Assembly: GCA_016217765.1 (NCBI GenBank)
Contig: JACRGP010000110.1
Location: 1 to 45,453, forward strand
Source of the DNA: Nitrospinota bacterium
GTDB taxonomy: Bacteria; Nitrospinota; Nitrospinia; Nitrospinales; JACRGP01
DNA length: 45,453 nucleotides
Direction of reading: 5' to 3'
Shown: positions 8,945 through 18,429 of the stretch, in pieces
How positions within the stretch are numbered: the stretch's first letter is position 1
Layout of the letters: each line of letters begins with the position of its first letter
Notes under the pieces: model-generated
The model's input: the letters and a program-made list of their open reading frames with translations, nothing else
Told to the model about the DNA's origin: nothing
The model's database searches: none
Program-made: the position numbers and the translations under genes

Positions 8945-9616
8945 TCAATGCAATAGCTTGCCGATACGGCCAAACCGCGCCCAGCCGTCCTCGCCGTCCC
9001 ACGACCAGTAGATCATGAGGGCCTTCCCTTTGATGAGGTCGGCGTTCAGGAAACCCCAATAGCGGCTGTCCTGGCTGTTTTCGCGGTTGTCCCCCATGAC
9101 GAAGAGGTGTCCTTCCGGGACCCGCGTGGGCCCGAAATCGTCGCGGGGCGGGAGGTAGTCCCCCGACGGAGGTTCCTGGTGGTTGACGTAGGCGTCCTCG
9201 GCGATGGGTTTGTCGTTGATGTAAACTTTCTGCCGCCGGATTTCAAGCTTGTCGCCCGGCAGGCCGATCACGCGCTTGATGAAGTCCCGTTGCTCGTCCC
9301 TGGGATATTTGAAGACGATGATGTCCCCGCGTTCCGGCATTTCGGCCAACATCCGGTAATCGGGAAACAACTTGACGCTGGTGAACAGGATTTCGTTGGG
9401 GATATGGATGCCGTAGGAAAACTTGTTGACCAGGATGTGGTCGCCCACCAGGAGCGTTTTCTCCATCGACCCGGAGGGGATCTTGAAGGCTTGGACGATG
9501 AAGGTGCGGATGAACAGCGCCAACGCCAGGGCAATGACGATGGCCTCGGCATATTCCCGGAATGCGGTTTTGGACTGTTGGGAAACCTGGGCGTCTTTCT
9601 TGGAGTTATTTGGCAT
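8945..9616 (-). CDS. lepB: signal peptidase I
   Basis: [63 protein letters not shown]. Confidence 0.93.
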   Translation of the reverse strand: MPNNSKKDAQVSQQSKTAFREYAEAIVIALALALFIRTFIVQAFKIPSGSMEKTLLVGDHILVNKFSYGIHIPNEILFTSVKLFPDYRMLAEMPERGDIIVFKYPRDEQRDFIKRVIGLPGDKLEIRRQKVYINDKPIAEDAYVNHQEPPSGDYLPPRDDFGPTRVPEGHLFVMGDNRENSQDSRYWGFLNADLIKGKALMIYWSWDGEDGWARFGRIGKLLH

Positions 9617-11408
9617 CGGTTCTTAAAACGGCCAGGAAGGCTTCCTGCGGGATTTCCACGTTGCCGATCTGTTTCATTTTTTTCTTGCCGGCCTTCTGTT
9701 TTTCCAGCAACTTCCGCTTGCGGGTGATGTCGCCCCCGTAGCATTTGGCGAGCACGTTCTTTCTGAGGGCCTTGACGGTTTCCCGGGCGATGACTTTACT
9801 GCCGATGGCCGCCTGGATGGCGATTTCGAACATCTGCCGGGGGATCTGCTCCTTCAGTTTTTTCGCCAGGTCGCGCCCCTGGGAGAACGCCTTGTCCTTG
9901 TGGACGATCATGGAGAGCGCGTCGACCAGGTCGCCGTTGAGCAAGATATCCAACTTTACCAGATTCGAGGGGCGGAAATCGATAAATTCATAATCGAACG
10001 ACGCGTATCCCTTGGTGCACGATTTCAACTGGTCGTAGAAGTCCAGCAGTATCTCGTTGAACGGCAATTCGTATTCTAGGAGGACCGTTTTGGGGTTGAG
10101 GTATTCCATCTTCTTCTGCGTCCCCCGCTTTTCCCGGGTGAGGGCCATGATGGCGCCGATGTATTCCTCGGGCGTGATGATCGTGCCCCGGACGATGGGC
10201 TCTTCGATGCGGTCTATCCGGGTCTGGTCCTTCATTTGCGCCGGGTTGTCGAGCATGATCGTCTTGCCGTCGACGGTGTGCAATTTGTAGACCACGGTGG
10301 GGGCGGTGGTCAGCAGATCGACGTTGTACTCTCTTTGCAGTCGCTCGCGGACGATCTCCATGTGGAGCAGGCCGAGAAAGCCGCAACGGAAACCGAAACC
10401 CAGGGCGGTGGAGGTCTCCGGCTCGTACGTGAAGGAGGCGTCGTTGAGCCGCAGTTTCTTCAGGGCGTCCCGCAGGGGCTCGTACTGGTCGCCGTTGATG
10501 GGATAAAGGCCGCTGAACACCATCGGCTTCACCTCCTTGTAACCGGGAAGCGGATGGGGCGTGGGGCGTCCCGCTTCCGTGACCGTGTCGCCGATCTTGG
10601 AATGGTCGAGGTCCTTGATGGTGGCCGTCAAATAACCCACTTCCCCGGCGCGCAAGCGTTCCAAGGGCTTGGGGACGGGGGTGAACGCGCCGAGCTCCTC
10701 CACCTCGAATTCGCCGCCGGTCGCCATCATCCGTATCCGGGCCCCTACCTTGAGGACGCCGTCAATGACCCGGACGAGGACTACGACGCCCTTATACGAG
10801 TCGTACCAGGCGTCGAACAGCAGGCACTTGAGCGGCTTGCTTTCGTCTCCGGCGGGAGGCGGGATCAGCCGGACCGCCGATTCCATGATCTCCTCGATGC
10901 CAATGCCCTCCTTGGCGCTCGCCAGGACGGCGTCGCCGGAGTCGATCTGGAGGACGTCCTCCAACTGTTCCTTCACGAACTCCGGGTTGGCGCTGGGGAG
11001 GTCGATCTTGTTGATGACCGGGACGATGGCGAGGTTGTGTTGCATCGCCAGGTTGAGGTTGGCGATCGTCTGGGCCTGGATCCCCTGGCTGGCGTCGATG
11101 ACCAGCAGGACCCCCTCGCAGGCCGCCAGGCTCCGGCTGACCTCGTAGGTGAAATCGACGTGGCCCGGGGTGTCGATGATGTTGAACAAATACCGTTCGC
11201 CCGATTTGCCGGCGTAATTCAGACGGACCGTCTGCGCCTTGATGGTGATGCCGCGCTCGCGCTCCAGATCCATGTTGTCCAGCACCTGGTCCTTCATCTC
11301 CCTCTTATCCAGCCCGCCGGTGAACAAAATGAGCTTGTCCGCCAAAGTCGACTTGCCGTGGTCGATATGCGCGATGATCGAAAAGTTACGGATGTTTTTC
11401 TGGTTCAT
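9606..11408 (-). CDS. lepA: translation elongation factor 4
   Basis: 600 aa GTPase: [42 protein letters not shown]-terminal [28 protein letters not shown]. Confidence 0.96.
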   Translation of the reverse strand: MNQKNIRNFSIIAHIDHGKSTLADKLILFTGGLDKREMKDQVLDNMDLERERGITIKAQTVRLNYAGKSGERYLFNIIDTPGHVDFTYEVSRSLAACEGVLLVIDASQGIQAQTIANLNLAMQHNLAIVPVINKIDLPSANPEFVKEQLEDVLQIDSGDAVLASAKEGIGIEEIMESAVRLIPPPAGDESKPLKCLLFDAWYDSYKGVVVLVRVIDGVLKVGARIRMMATGGEFEVEELGAFTPVPKPLERLRAGEVGYLTATIKDLDHSKIGDTVTEAGRPTPHPLPGYKEVKPMVFSGLYPINGDQYEPLRDALKKLRLNDASFTYEPETSTALGFGFRCGFLGLLHMEIVRERLQREYNVDLLTTAPTVVYKLHTVDGKTIMLDNPAQMKDQTRIDRIEEPIVRGTIITPEEYIGAIMALTREKRGTQKKMEYLNPKTVLLEYELPFNEILLDFYDQLKSCTKGYASFDYEFIDFRPSNLVKLDILLNGDLVDALSMIVHKDKAFSQGRDLAKKLKEQIPRQMFEIAIQAAIGSKVIARETVKALRKNVLAKCYGGDITRKRKLLEKQKAGKKKMKQIGNVEIPQEAFLAVLRTDAK

Positions 11409-11564
11409 TTTTTAATTTCACGCGATCCAAATGATTGTTGCCATGGTTTCGAGCCTTCCGCCGGGGGAGCCGTTTTACGATCGTGGGTCTGCTGGGTCCG
11501 CAAGGCGTTCGGAACGTTCTTTTCGGCGGGGAGTCGTTTCCGGGGACGGGTCCCGGTTTTTATT

Positions 11565-12575
11565 TCATGCCTTGTTATATGCCGCCGACTCGCTACGGAT
11601 GGGAAGGGGGACCGACCGGTCCAAACGGGCCAGATATTCCCGCCATTCCTTGAACCGGACCTTGATCGTTTCGTAGTCCCGGTCGTTGTCGATGTCCAGG
11701 GCCGCCCCGGGGAATGGCGTTTCAAGCCCCACGAACCGGGTTTTCATGATCCTGGAAATGCATTGCTCGAACTCCCGCTTCGGCGTCCAGTCGCGGAAGT
11801 AGTCGACCATGGGCCTCATGCCGAGACTGGCGAACAGGAGACACGCCTCCAGCCCGAGGTAGTATTTGAACCGCTCCAGCCGGTCCTTTCCGATCAATTT
11901 CAAGCCGAAGAGGATCACGTTCTTGATGTTTCTCTGGTAACGGTACTGATACATGTCCCGGATGTATTCCCGGTTCAAAATCCTCAGGGGCTTGACCAGG
12001 TGAAGGTTATTGATCCGGCAACTCTTTTCCTTGAGGTGCAAATAGGCCATTTTGATTCCGGGACGGTTGTCCCGGGGGTAAAAATATTCCAGGTTCCGCT
12101 CGGACACCAGGCCGAGGACATGGTCGTAGTTTTCCAGGTCGCAGTTCGCGATGAAATAGTCCACCTCATCGGGGGCGATCAGCGGCGCGTCGCAGGGGAC
12201 GATCAATACCGCCGTGTCTTTATGCTCGGAGTTCGCCAGGTCCGGCGGATTTCCCTCGTTGGGGAGGGTCTTTAAAAACGTGCGCCAGATGTTTTCGTAC
12301 AGGTTGTCTCTTTGTTGGACGACGAAAATCCGTTTGGGGTAATTCAGGTCTATATTGGCTTCCTTCAGGGTCTGTTGAAGCCGGTCTTTCAGGCCGACGA
12401 TGTAGATGTCCTTGATGGATTCGACCTGCTGGAGGGTCTCCACCACGTAATTGACGATGCATTTGCCCTCCAGTTTAAGGAAAGCCTTGTGCCGGTGATA
12501 CACCTTGTAGCTGGATTCTCCCTCTCCGGCGACAAGGATGGCGTCGAATTTTTTTGGCGTTGGTTTCGAGTTCAT
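11565..12575 (-). CDS. nucleotidyltransferase (MobA-like NTP transferase fold)
   Basis: 336 aa; FDAILVAGEGESSYKVYHRHKAFLKLEGKCIVNYVVETLQ and LIVPCDAPLIAPDEVDYFI. Confidence 0.7.
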   Translation of the reverse strand: MNSKPTPKKFDAILVAGEGESSYKVYHRHKAFLKLEGKCIVNYVVETLQQVESIKDIYIVGLKDRLQQTLKEANIDLNYPKRIFVVQQRDNLYENIWRTFLKTLPNEGNPPDLANSEHKDTAVLIVPCDAPLIAPDEVDYFIANCDLENYDHVLGLVSERNLEYFYPRDNRPGIKMAYLHLKEKSCRINNLHLVKPLRILNREYIRDMYQYRYQRNIKNVILFGLKLIGKDRLERFKYYLGLEACLLFASLGMRPMVDYFRDWTPKREFEQCISRIMKTRFVGLETPFPGAALDIDNDRDYETIKVRFKEWREYLARLDRSVPLPIRSESAAYNKA

Positions 12576-12669
12576 GACGGTTTCCGAAGAAGCCTTATAT
12601 CACATCGGCGGAAATTTTTCGACCGAAACCGGACGAAGGTCCGTTTGCGGGCGGATGGCGATTTTGACC

Positions 12670-12698
12670 TTGCCATATCGCGAAAATTCCGATATACA
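12670..12698 (+). promoter_or_regulatory. putative sigma-70-type promoter of gcvT
   Basis: TTGCCA - 17 bp - TATACA, about 45 bp upstream of the gcvT ATG. Confidence 0.45.
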
Positions 12699-12742
12699 AC
12701 GGCCTTGTCGCTCATCGCTTCCAGAATACCAGATTTTTAGTC

Positions 12743-13858
12743 ATGTCACAAAACCCGCCTTTGAAAACCACGCCCCTTTGCAAGGCCCATGAAGAGTTGG
12801 GAGCCCGGATGGTCCCCTTCGCGGGTTGGTACATGCCGATCCAGTACGCCGGCGTCGTCCAGGAACATTTGTGCGTACGCGACGGCGTCGGGATATTCGA
12901 CGTCAGCCATATGGGAGAAATCGACATCTCCGGCAAGGACGCGAAAAAATTCCTGCAAACGCTCGTGACTAACGACGTGGAGAAATTATCCGAGCGGGCC
13001 ATCCTGTACACGTTGATGTGTTACGAGAATGGCGGAGTGGTGGACGACCTGCTGGTGCACCGGTTGGCGGAAGACCATTATTTTCTGTGCGTTAACGCGT
13101 CCAATGCGGACAAGGACTACCAATGGGTTTTGGACCGGGCGCGGCCTTTCCAGGTGGAGGCGCGTAACATCGGCGCCGAAACCGTCCAACTGGCCATCCA
13201 GGGTAAACACTCGGAACCGTTGCTTCAAAGATTGAGCGACGTGCCGCTGGACGATATTAAATATTACCATTTTAAAACAGGCAAAATCCACCGTGTTGAT
13301 TGTATAATCGCGCGCACGGGTTACACCGGCGAGGACGGTTTTGAAATCTATTTCAACGCGGAACACGCGGAGCGGGTTTTCGGAAAACTCATCGAGGAAG
13401 GCCGGGATTTTAGTCTTCAGCCCATCGGATTGGGGGCGCGGGACACCCTGCGGCTGGAAATGGGATACGCCCTCTATGGCAATGAAATCGGCGCCGGGTC
13501 TTCCCCTCTGGAAGCCGGGTTGGGGTGGGTGATCAAACTGCAAAAACCGGCGGAGTTCGCCGGCCGTGAAGCCCTGCGGCGCCAGAAGGAAGCGGGACTG
13601 AAACGCAAACTGGCCGGGATCAAACTCCTGGACCGAGGCGTGCCGCGGTCCCATTACCGCATACTGCGCGAAGGCCATCCGGTGGGCGAGATAACCAGCG
13701 GGACCTTTTCGCCTTCCTTGAATTGCGGCATCGCGATGTGTTATGTGTCCTCGGAATGCGCGGAAAAAGGGACCCGGTTGGAAGTCGAGATCCGGAGCCA
13801 GCGCGTTCCGGCGGAGGTCGTGCCGTTGCCTTTCGTTCCCAGCCGGGTGAAAAAATAG
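12743..13858 (+). CDS. gcvT: glycine cleavage system aminomethyltransferase (T-protein)
   Basis: 371 aa; FAGWYMPIQYAGVVQEH, FDVSHMGEIDISG, RTGYTGEDGFEIY, LGARDTLRLEMGYALYGNEI. Confidence 0.95.
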   Translation: MSQNPPLKTTPLCKAHEELGARMVPFAGWYMPIQYAGVVQEHLCVRDGVGIFDVSHMGEIDISGKDAKKFLQTLVTNDVEKLSERAILYTLMCYENGGVVDDLLVHRLAEDHYFLCVNASNADKDYQWVLDRARPFQVEARNIGAETVQLAIQGKHSEPLLQRLSDVPLDDIKYYHFKTGKIHRVDCIIARTGYTGEDGFEIYFNAEHAERVFGKLIEEGRDFSLQPIGLGARDTLRLEMGYALYGNEIGAGSSPLEAGLGWVIKLQKPAEFAGREALRRQKEAGLKRKLAGIKLLDRGVPRSHYRILREGHPVGEITSGTFSPSLNCGIAMCYVSSECAEKGTRLEVEIRSQRVPAEVVPLPFVPSRVKK

Positions 13859-13945
13859 GTTTTTCGTTGCCAGTCGCGAATTTGCTCCGGGTTGGCGGAA
13901 TCGCCCGGCGCGTTAAATTTTAAATCCATCATACAGGGAGGAACC

Positions 13946-14335
13946 ATGGAGGTCCCCAAAGATCTTCTATACACCGAGGAACACGAGTGGATCCGGGTCA
14001 AGGGAAACAAGGGGGTGATCGGCATCACCCATTTCGCCCAGGACCGGCTCGGCGACGTGGTTTTCGTGGAACTGCCGCAAAAGGGCGCAACCGTTTCCCA
14101 GAGTAAAACCTTTGGCGTGGTGGAGTCGGTCAAAACCGTGTCCGACCTTTACGGCCCCGTCGGCGGCGCCGTGACCGCGGTCAACCAGGAGTTGGAAAGC
14201 CATCCCGAACAGGTCAACAGCGACCCCTACGGGAAAGGATGGATGATCGAGGTCGAAATTTCCTCCGCCAAGGAACTGGAAACTCTCCTGTCCCCGGAAA
14301 AGTACGCCGAGCGGATCAAGGAAGAAACCCACTAA
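13946..14335 (+). CDS. gcvH: glycine cleavage system H protein
   Basis: LYTEEHEWIRV and lipoyl-lysine motif GVVESVKTVSDLYGPVGG. Start refined to 13946, preceded by AGGGAGGA. Confidence 0.95.
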   Translation: MEVPKDLLYTEEHEWIRVKGNKGVIGITHFAQDRLGDVVFVELPQKGATVSQSKTFGVVESVKTVSDLYGPVGGAVTAVNQELESHPEQVNSDPYGKGWMIEVEISSAKELETLLSPEKYAERIKEETH

Positions 14336-14356
14336 CAGAGCCACCCTACCCCGCCC

Positions 14357-15703
14357 ATGCGTTACATCCCTCATACGGAACAGGACATTAAGGAAATGCT
14401 CGCCCGTATCGGCGTCAAGTCGATCGGCGAGTTGTTCGACAGCATCCCCAAGGCCCTACGGCTGGAAAAACCGCTGGACCTGCCCGCGCCGCTGGCCGAG
14501 AGCGAACTGCTCTCCCTGATGAAGCGCATGGGCGCCCACAACCCCAACCCGGACGAGTACGCCCAGTTCCAGGGGGCGGGGGCCTACCGGCATTTCATCC
14601 CGGCGCTGGTGAACCACCTGGCGTCGCGCGGCGAATTTTCCACGTGCTACACCCCATACCAGCCGGAGGTGAGCCAGGGCACGCTCCAGGCCATATTCGA
14701 ATTCCAAAGCATGGTCTGCATGCTGACCGGCATGGAGGTCGCCAACGCCTCCATGTACGACGGCGCCTCGGCCCTGGCCGAGGCGGTCCTCATGGCGGCC
14801 CGCGTCGCCGGCAGGGAGGAAATCCTGGTCTCGCGCGCCGTCCATCCCGAATACCGCCAGACCGCGCGGACCTACGTCCAGGGCAACGGGGTCAAGCTCG
14901 TGGAAGTCCCGTTCGGGGCCGACGGCCGGACCGACGTCGATTTCATCCTGAACAACCTGGGCGAGAGGACCGCCGCCGTGGCGATCCAGAGCCCCAACTT
15001 TTTCGGCGCGGTCGAGCCGTATTCCGGATTGGCGGAGCGCCTGCGCGAACGCGGCGTCCTGTTGATCGTGGCCGTCGCCGAGGCGCTCTCGCTGGGGATC
15101 CTCAAGTCTCCCGGCGAAAGAGGCGCGGACATCGTCGTCGGCGAGGGGCAGTCCTTCGGACTCCCGGTGTCCTATGGCGGGCCGTACCTGGGATTTTTCG
15201 CCGTCCGCGAGAAGCAGTTCCGGCAGATGCCCGGCAGGCTGGTCGGCGAGACCGTCGATACCCGCGGCAACCGCGCCTTCGTCCTCACGTTGGCCGCCCG
15301 CGAGCAACACATCCGGCGCGAGAAAGCCACGTCCAACATCTGCACCAACCAGGGACTGTGCGCGCTGATCGCGGCCATTTACCTCGCCGCCATGGGCAAA
15401 CAGGGACTGCGGGAAACGGCCATGCAAAACCTGCGCAAGGCCGACTACCTGAAAAACAAACTGGCGAAACTCAAAAACCATGCCATCCGGTTTTCCGGCG
15501 AAACGTTCAACGAATTCGTCCTCGATTGCCCCATCCCCGCCCAGACCGTGCAAGAGAAACTCCTGCGGGACAAAATCGTCGCCGGGGTCCCGCTCGCGCG
15601 GTTTTATCCCGAAATGCCCAACTCCCTCCTCCTGTGCGTCACCGAGACCAACACCGCGGACGAAATGGACCGCCTCGCCGAAAAGCTGGCGGACATGGCG
15701 TGA
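14357..15703 (+). CDS. gcvPA: glycine dehydrogenase (decarboxylating) subunit 1
   Basis: 448 aa; RYIPHTEQDIKEMLARIGVKSIGELFDSIP, FSTCYTPYQPEVSQGTLQAIFEFQ, ATSNICTNQGLCALIAAIY. Confidence 0.94.
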   Translation: MRYIPHTEQDIKEMLARIGVKSIGELFDSIPKALRLEKPLDLPAPLAESELLSLMKRMGAHNPNPDEYAQFQGAGAYRHFIPALVNHLASRGEFSTCYTPYQPEVSQGTLQAIFEFQSMVCMLTGMEVANASMYDGASALAEAVLMAARVAGREEILVSRAVHPEYRQTARTYVQGNGVKLVEVPFGADGRTDVDFILNNLGERTAAVAIQSPNFFGAVEPYSGLAERLRERGVLLIVAVAEALSLGILKSPGERGADIVVGEGQSFGLPVSYGGPYLGFFAVREKQFRQMPGRLVGETVDTRGNRAFVLTLAAREQHIRREKATSNICTNQGLCALIAAIYLAAMGKQGLRETAMQNLRKADYLKNKLAKLKNHAIRFSGETFNEFVLDCPIPAQTVQEKLLRDKIVAGVPLARFYPEMPNSLLLCVTETNTADEMDRLAEKLADMA

Positions 15704-15753
15704 TCGGGGAATTCCCCAGACCGCGTACCACTTGGAAATCCGGGGATCGGTTG

Positions 15754-15777
15754 CCGCAAGGCTTGCGGATTTTTTTT
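15754..15777 (+). terminator. intrinsic terminator of the gcvT-gcvH-gcvPA operon
   Basis: CCGCAA-ggc-TTGCGG hairpin followed by ATTTTTTTT. Confidence 0.8.
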
Positions 15778-15825
15778 CGCGGCCTATTTTATAAGTATAT
15801 AGGAACCGGGAGAGAGGGAAAAATC

Positions 15826-16287
15826 ATGCCAACGACAAGACTGAAGGAGTTTTTGGAGCGCAACCACGTTCAGTACGTCACCCTGTTTCATTCGCCCGCC
15901 TACACCGCGCAGGAAATCGCCAAGGCGGCCCATATTTCCGGCAAAGCGATGGTCAAGACCGTGATGATCAAGGTCGACGGTCAAATGGCGATGGCGGTAT
16001 TGCCCGCCCACCACAAGGTGGATTTGGAGGCCCTGAGAGAAGCGGCAGGGGCCGGGAAAGTCGCCCTGGCAAGCGAACAGGAGTTCAAGAGCAGGTTCCC
16101 CGACTGCGAGGCGGGAGCCATGCCGCCCTTCGGCAACCTTTACGACATGGACGTTTACGTGGACGAAGCGCTGACGGAAGACGAGGAGATCGGGTTCAAC
16201 GCCGGGAGCCATTCGGAAATCCTGAAAATGGCCTATGGGGATTTCGAAAAGCTCGTGAAGCCGAGACACGTCAGGTTCTACAATTGA
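15826..16287 (+). CDS. YbaK/aminoacyl-tRNA deacylase domain protein
   Basis: MPTTRLKEFLERNHVQYVTLFHSPAYTAQEIAKAAHISGKAMVKTVMIKVDGQ...AGAMPPFGNLYDMDVYVDEAL. Hidden in the track within the longer ORF 14644-16287. Confidence 0.85.
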   Translation: MPTTRLKEFLERNHVQYVTLFHSPAYTAQEIAKAAHISGKAMVKTVMIKVDGQMAMAVLPAHHKVDLEALREAAGAGKVALASEQEFKSRFPDCEAGAMPPFGNLYDMDVYVDEALTEDEEIGFNAGSHSEILKMAYGDFEKLVKPRHVRFYN

Positions 16288-16525
16288 AAGAAAACATGGC
16301 GTCTCGATTCCGGCGGGGAAACGTCTCGCAAAATGACGGCGAGCCAAGTATTCCAACCGGTTCCCCACGCGCGAGGGGGTAAGCGCCAACCCCGGCATCG
16401 GGGAGCGCCGGAGAGCTGTCCGCCTTGTTTTTCAAGCTGTAAAGGGCCGTTCGCGTTTTCCGGCGGGGTTCGTCATCGGTAATTCATTGAAAGAAAAACG
16501 CATCGGGGAAATCTTTGGACGGCTG

Positions 16526-16556
16526 TTGACAAAAGCGAAGCTCGGCCCGATATTAT
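16526..16556 (+). promoter_or_regulatory. putative sigma-70-type promoter upstream of the receiver-like gene
   Basis: Perfect TTGACA at 16526-16531; GATATT (17-bp spacer) or TATTAT (19-bp spacer) as -10. Confidence 0.45.
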
Positions 16557-16612
16557 GCTGGATATCTGTTCCGTAGCCTCCTTCCTTGCTTCTTGAGACA
16601 AAGAGTATTTAC

Positions 16613-16993
16613 ATGCCCCATAATATTCTGATTGCGGATAATCCTTCCGATGGCGTTCAAAATTACAAGCGTTTTTTCGCGCAACAAGGCTATGGGGTTT
16701 ACGTTGTCTCCTCTCTGAAAGAAGTCAAGGACTTATTAATCAAAGGAGACTTTTCGGTCGCCCTGATTAGCGAGGTTTTAGTGGATAGCCTCGACTCTCC
16801 CTCCCTCCAGGCCATGAAGAAAAGCCGGGGGAAATGCAAGTTCATTTTGATGAGTTGCTCCATCGACGCGGATTTATACGTCAAGGCGGTTGACGGTCTT
16901 TTCCACGATTGTCTGGCCCACCCCTCGCGTCTTTCCGTTTTGGAGGAGGCGGTATTCAATCTCATCCATCTGGAAGATCGCGTTTTTCAATAA
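16613..16993 (+). CDS. degenerate (pseudo-)receiver domain protein
   Basis: NILIADNPSDGVQNYKRFFAQQGYGVYVVSS...FSVALISEVLVDS...FILMSCS...CLAHPS. Receiver-like pattern lacking the phospho-acceptor Asp and the Lys of the KP motif. Confidence 0.65.
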   Translation: MPHNILIADNPSDGVQNYKRFFAQQGYGVYVVSSLKEVKDLLIKGDFSVALISEVLVDSLDSPSLQAMKKSRGKCKFILMSCSIDADLYVKAVDGLFHDCLAHPSRLSVLEEAVFNLIHLEDRVFQ

Positions 16994-17145
16994 GGCGCAT
17001 CATTTCAAGAGGTTGTTGTTCCGGCCCGAACGTCCCGTTCCCCTCTGAAAGTTCCCGCGAATAGAACATGAAATTTCGAGCGACATGGGATATAATTTTA
17101 TATTCTCCAGGGCCTCTCCGTTGCGACCGGGTTTGACATAACTCA

Positions 17146-18429
17146 ATGAAATATTTGATTGTAATTGCCAATGGGTTGACGGACGACCCCATTGCCGAGA
17201 AGGACAACAAAACGCCCCTGCAACTGGCGGACACCCCGAACCTGGATCGGTTGGCCCGATTGGGCCGATCGGGAATGGTCCATACCATTCCGGAAACCTT
17301 GCACGCCGGTAGCGACGTGTCTTTTCTTTCTCTTTTGGGATACGCGCCGGAACGTTATTACGCCGGGCCGGCCTATTTCGAGGCGGCCGCGCTGAACGTG
17401 AAGCTCGACGAGGACGATTTTCCGTTGTGTTGCGATTTTGTCATCCTGCAATCCAGCCACAACGACATGGTCATGAAGGATTACGCGGCGGGCGGGATTT
17501 CCTCCGGCGACGCCAACCTGCTCCTGGACGCCTTGCGGAAGCAGATCGTCAACGTTTCCGTCGATTTTTACCCCGGAAACGGCTATCGCAATTTAATGGT
17601 CGTTAAAAACCGGTTGCTGGCCCGTACGGGCGTTTTGAAAACCGGTCCCGCGGGTCCCATGAAAAACGGCGGCGCCCCGCCGCCGGACGGTCCGGCGGCG
17701 CCCGCGAGGCTGACGCCGCCTGACGAACTGATCGGCGAGGGGATCCGCCGGCACATGCCGGCGGACGACGCGCATAAGGAACTGGCGTACATCGTCAACC
17801 AGGCGCAGATCATCCTCCATCATCACCCGCTGAATAAAGAGCGGAGAAGGAAGGGCCTGGATCCGGTGAACAGCATTTGGCCGTGGGGCAACGGCGGTCG
17901 TCCGGACCTGCCCTCGTTCGAGAGCGAAAACCGGAAAACCGCTTCGGCGGTTTCCGCTTCCTCGCTTTTCACGGGCATGGCGGTTTGCGCGGGAATGAAG
18001 GTTGTCCCGGCCCAGGGGGCCGCGGGTTCGATGGACGCCGATTATCGGGGCAAAGTCCACGCGGCCTTGGCCGAACTGGAGACCCGGGACGCGGTCTACC
18101 TGCAGGTTTCCGCCTGCGAGGAGGTTTCGTTGCACGGCAACCTCGACGATAAAATCCTGGCCATCGAGGATTTCGACCGGGAGGTCGTGGGGCCTCTTCT
18201 GAGCGCCTTGGAAGGGCAAAATGATGTTAAAATACTGCTGGTTGTGAGCCACGTCAGTTCCGCGGTACTGATGAAATACAAGAAGGACCCCGTCCCCTTC
18301 GTCGTTTATCCCGCGCGCCGGGGACCCGACGGGACGGAGCGTTTTGACGAGGACATTTTGAAGGCCGGTTCCGAACGTTTCCGCGACGGGCCGGAGTTGA
18401 TCCAGGCGTTGTTCAAGGGAGAGTTATGA
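17146..18429 (+). CDS. apgM-family (cofactor-independent phosphoglycerate mutase-like / proposed homoserine kinase family) protein with degenerate metal site
   Basis: KTPLQLADTPNLDRLARLGRSGMV, GSDVSFLSLLGYAPERYYAG, PVNSIWPWGNGGRPDLPSFE, DADYRGKVHAALAELE, DPVPFVVY are family hallmarks. ATGA overlap with lysC. Confidence 0.82.
   Translation: MKYLIVIANGLTDDPIAEKDNKTPLQLADTPNLDRLARLGRSGMVHTIPETLHAGSDVSFLSLLGYAPERYYAGPAYFEAAALNVKLDEDDFPLCCDFVILQSSHNDMVMKDYAAGGISSGDANLLLDALRKQIVNVSVDFYPGNGYRNLMVVKNRLLARTGVLKTGPAGPMKNGGAPPPDGPAAPARLTPPDELIGEGIRRHMPADDAHKELAYIVNQAQIILHHHPLNKERRRKGLDPVNSIWPWGNGGRPDLPSFESENRKTASAVSASSLFTGMAVCAGMKVVPAQGAAGSMDADYRGKVHAALAELETRDAVYLQVSACEEVSLHGNLDDKILAIEDFDREVVGPLLSALEGQNDVKILLVVSHVSSAVLMKYKKDPVPFVVYPARRGPDGTERFDEDILKAGSERFRDGPELIQALFKGEL

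Noticed and set aside
10236-12275. 679-aa plus-strand ORF opposite lepA and the nucleotidyltransferase gene
   Set aside because: Shadow ORF of high-GC coding DNA; the opposite strand encodes clear LepA and the composition is Arg/Gly/Asp/Gln/His-rich without domain motifs.
16288-16612. 325-bp intergenic region with hairpins (for example CCCCG-gcat-CGGGG) as a possible riboswitch or sRNA
   Set aside because: No match to a riboswitch core I can recognise; only the promoter near 16526 was retained.
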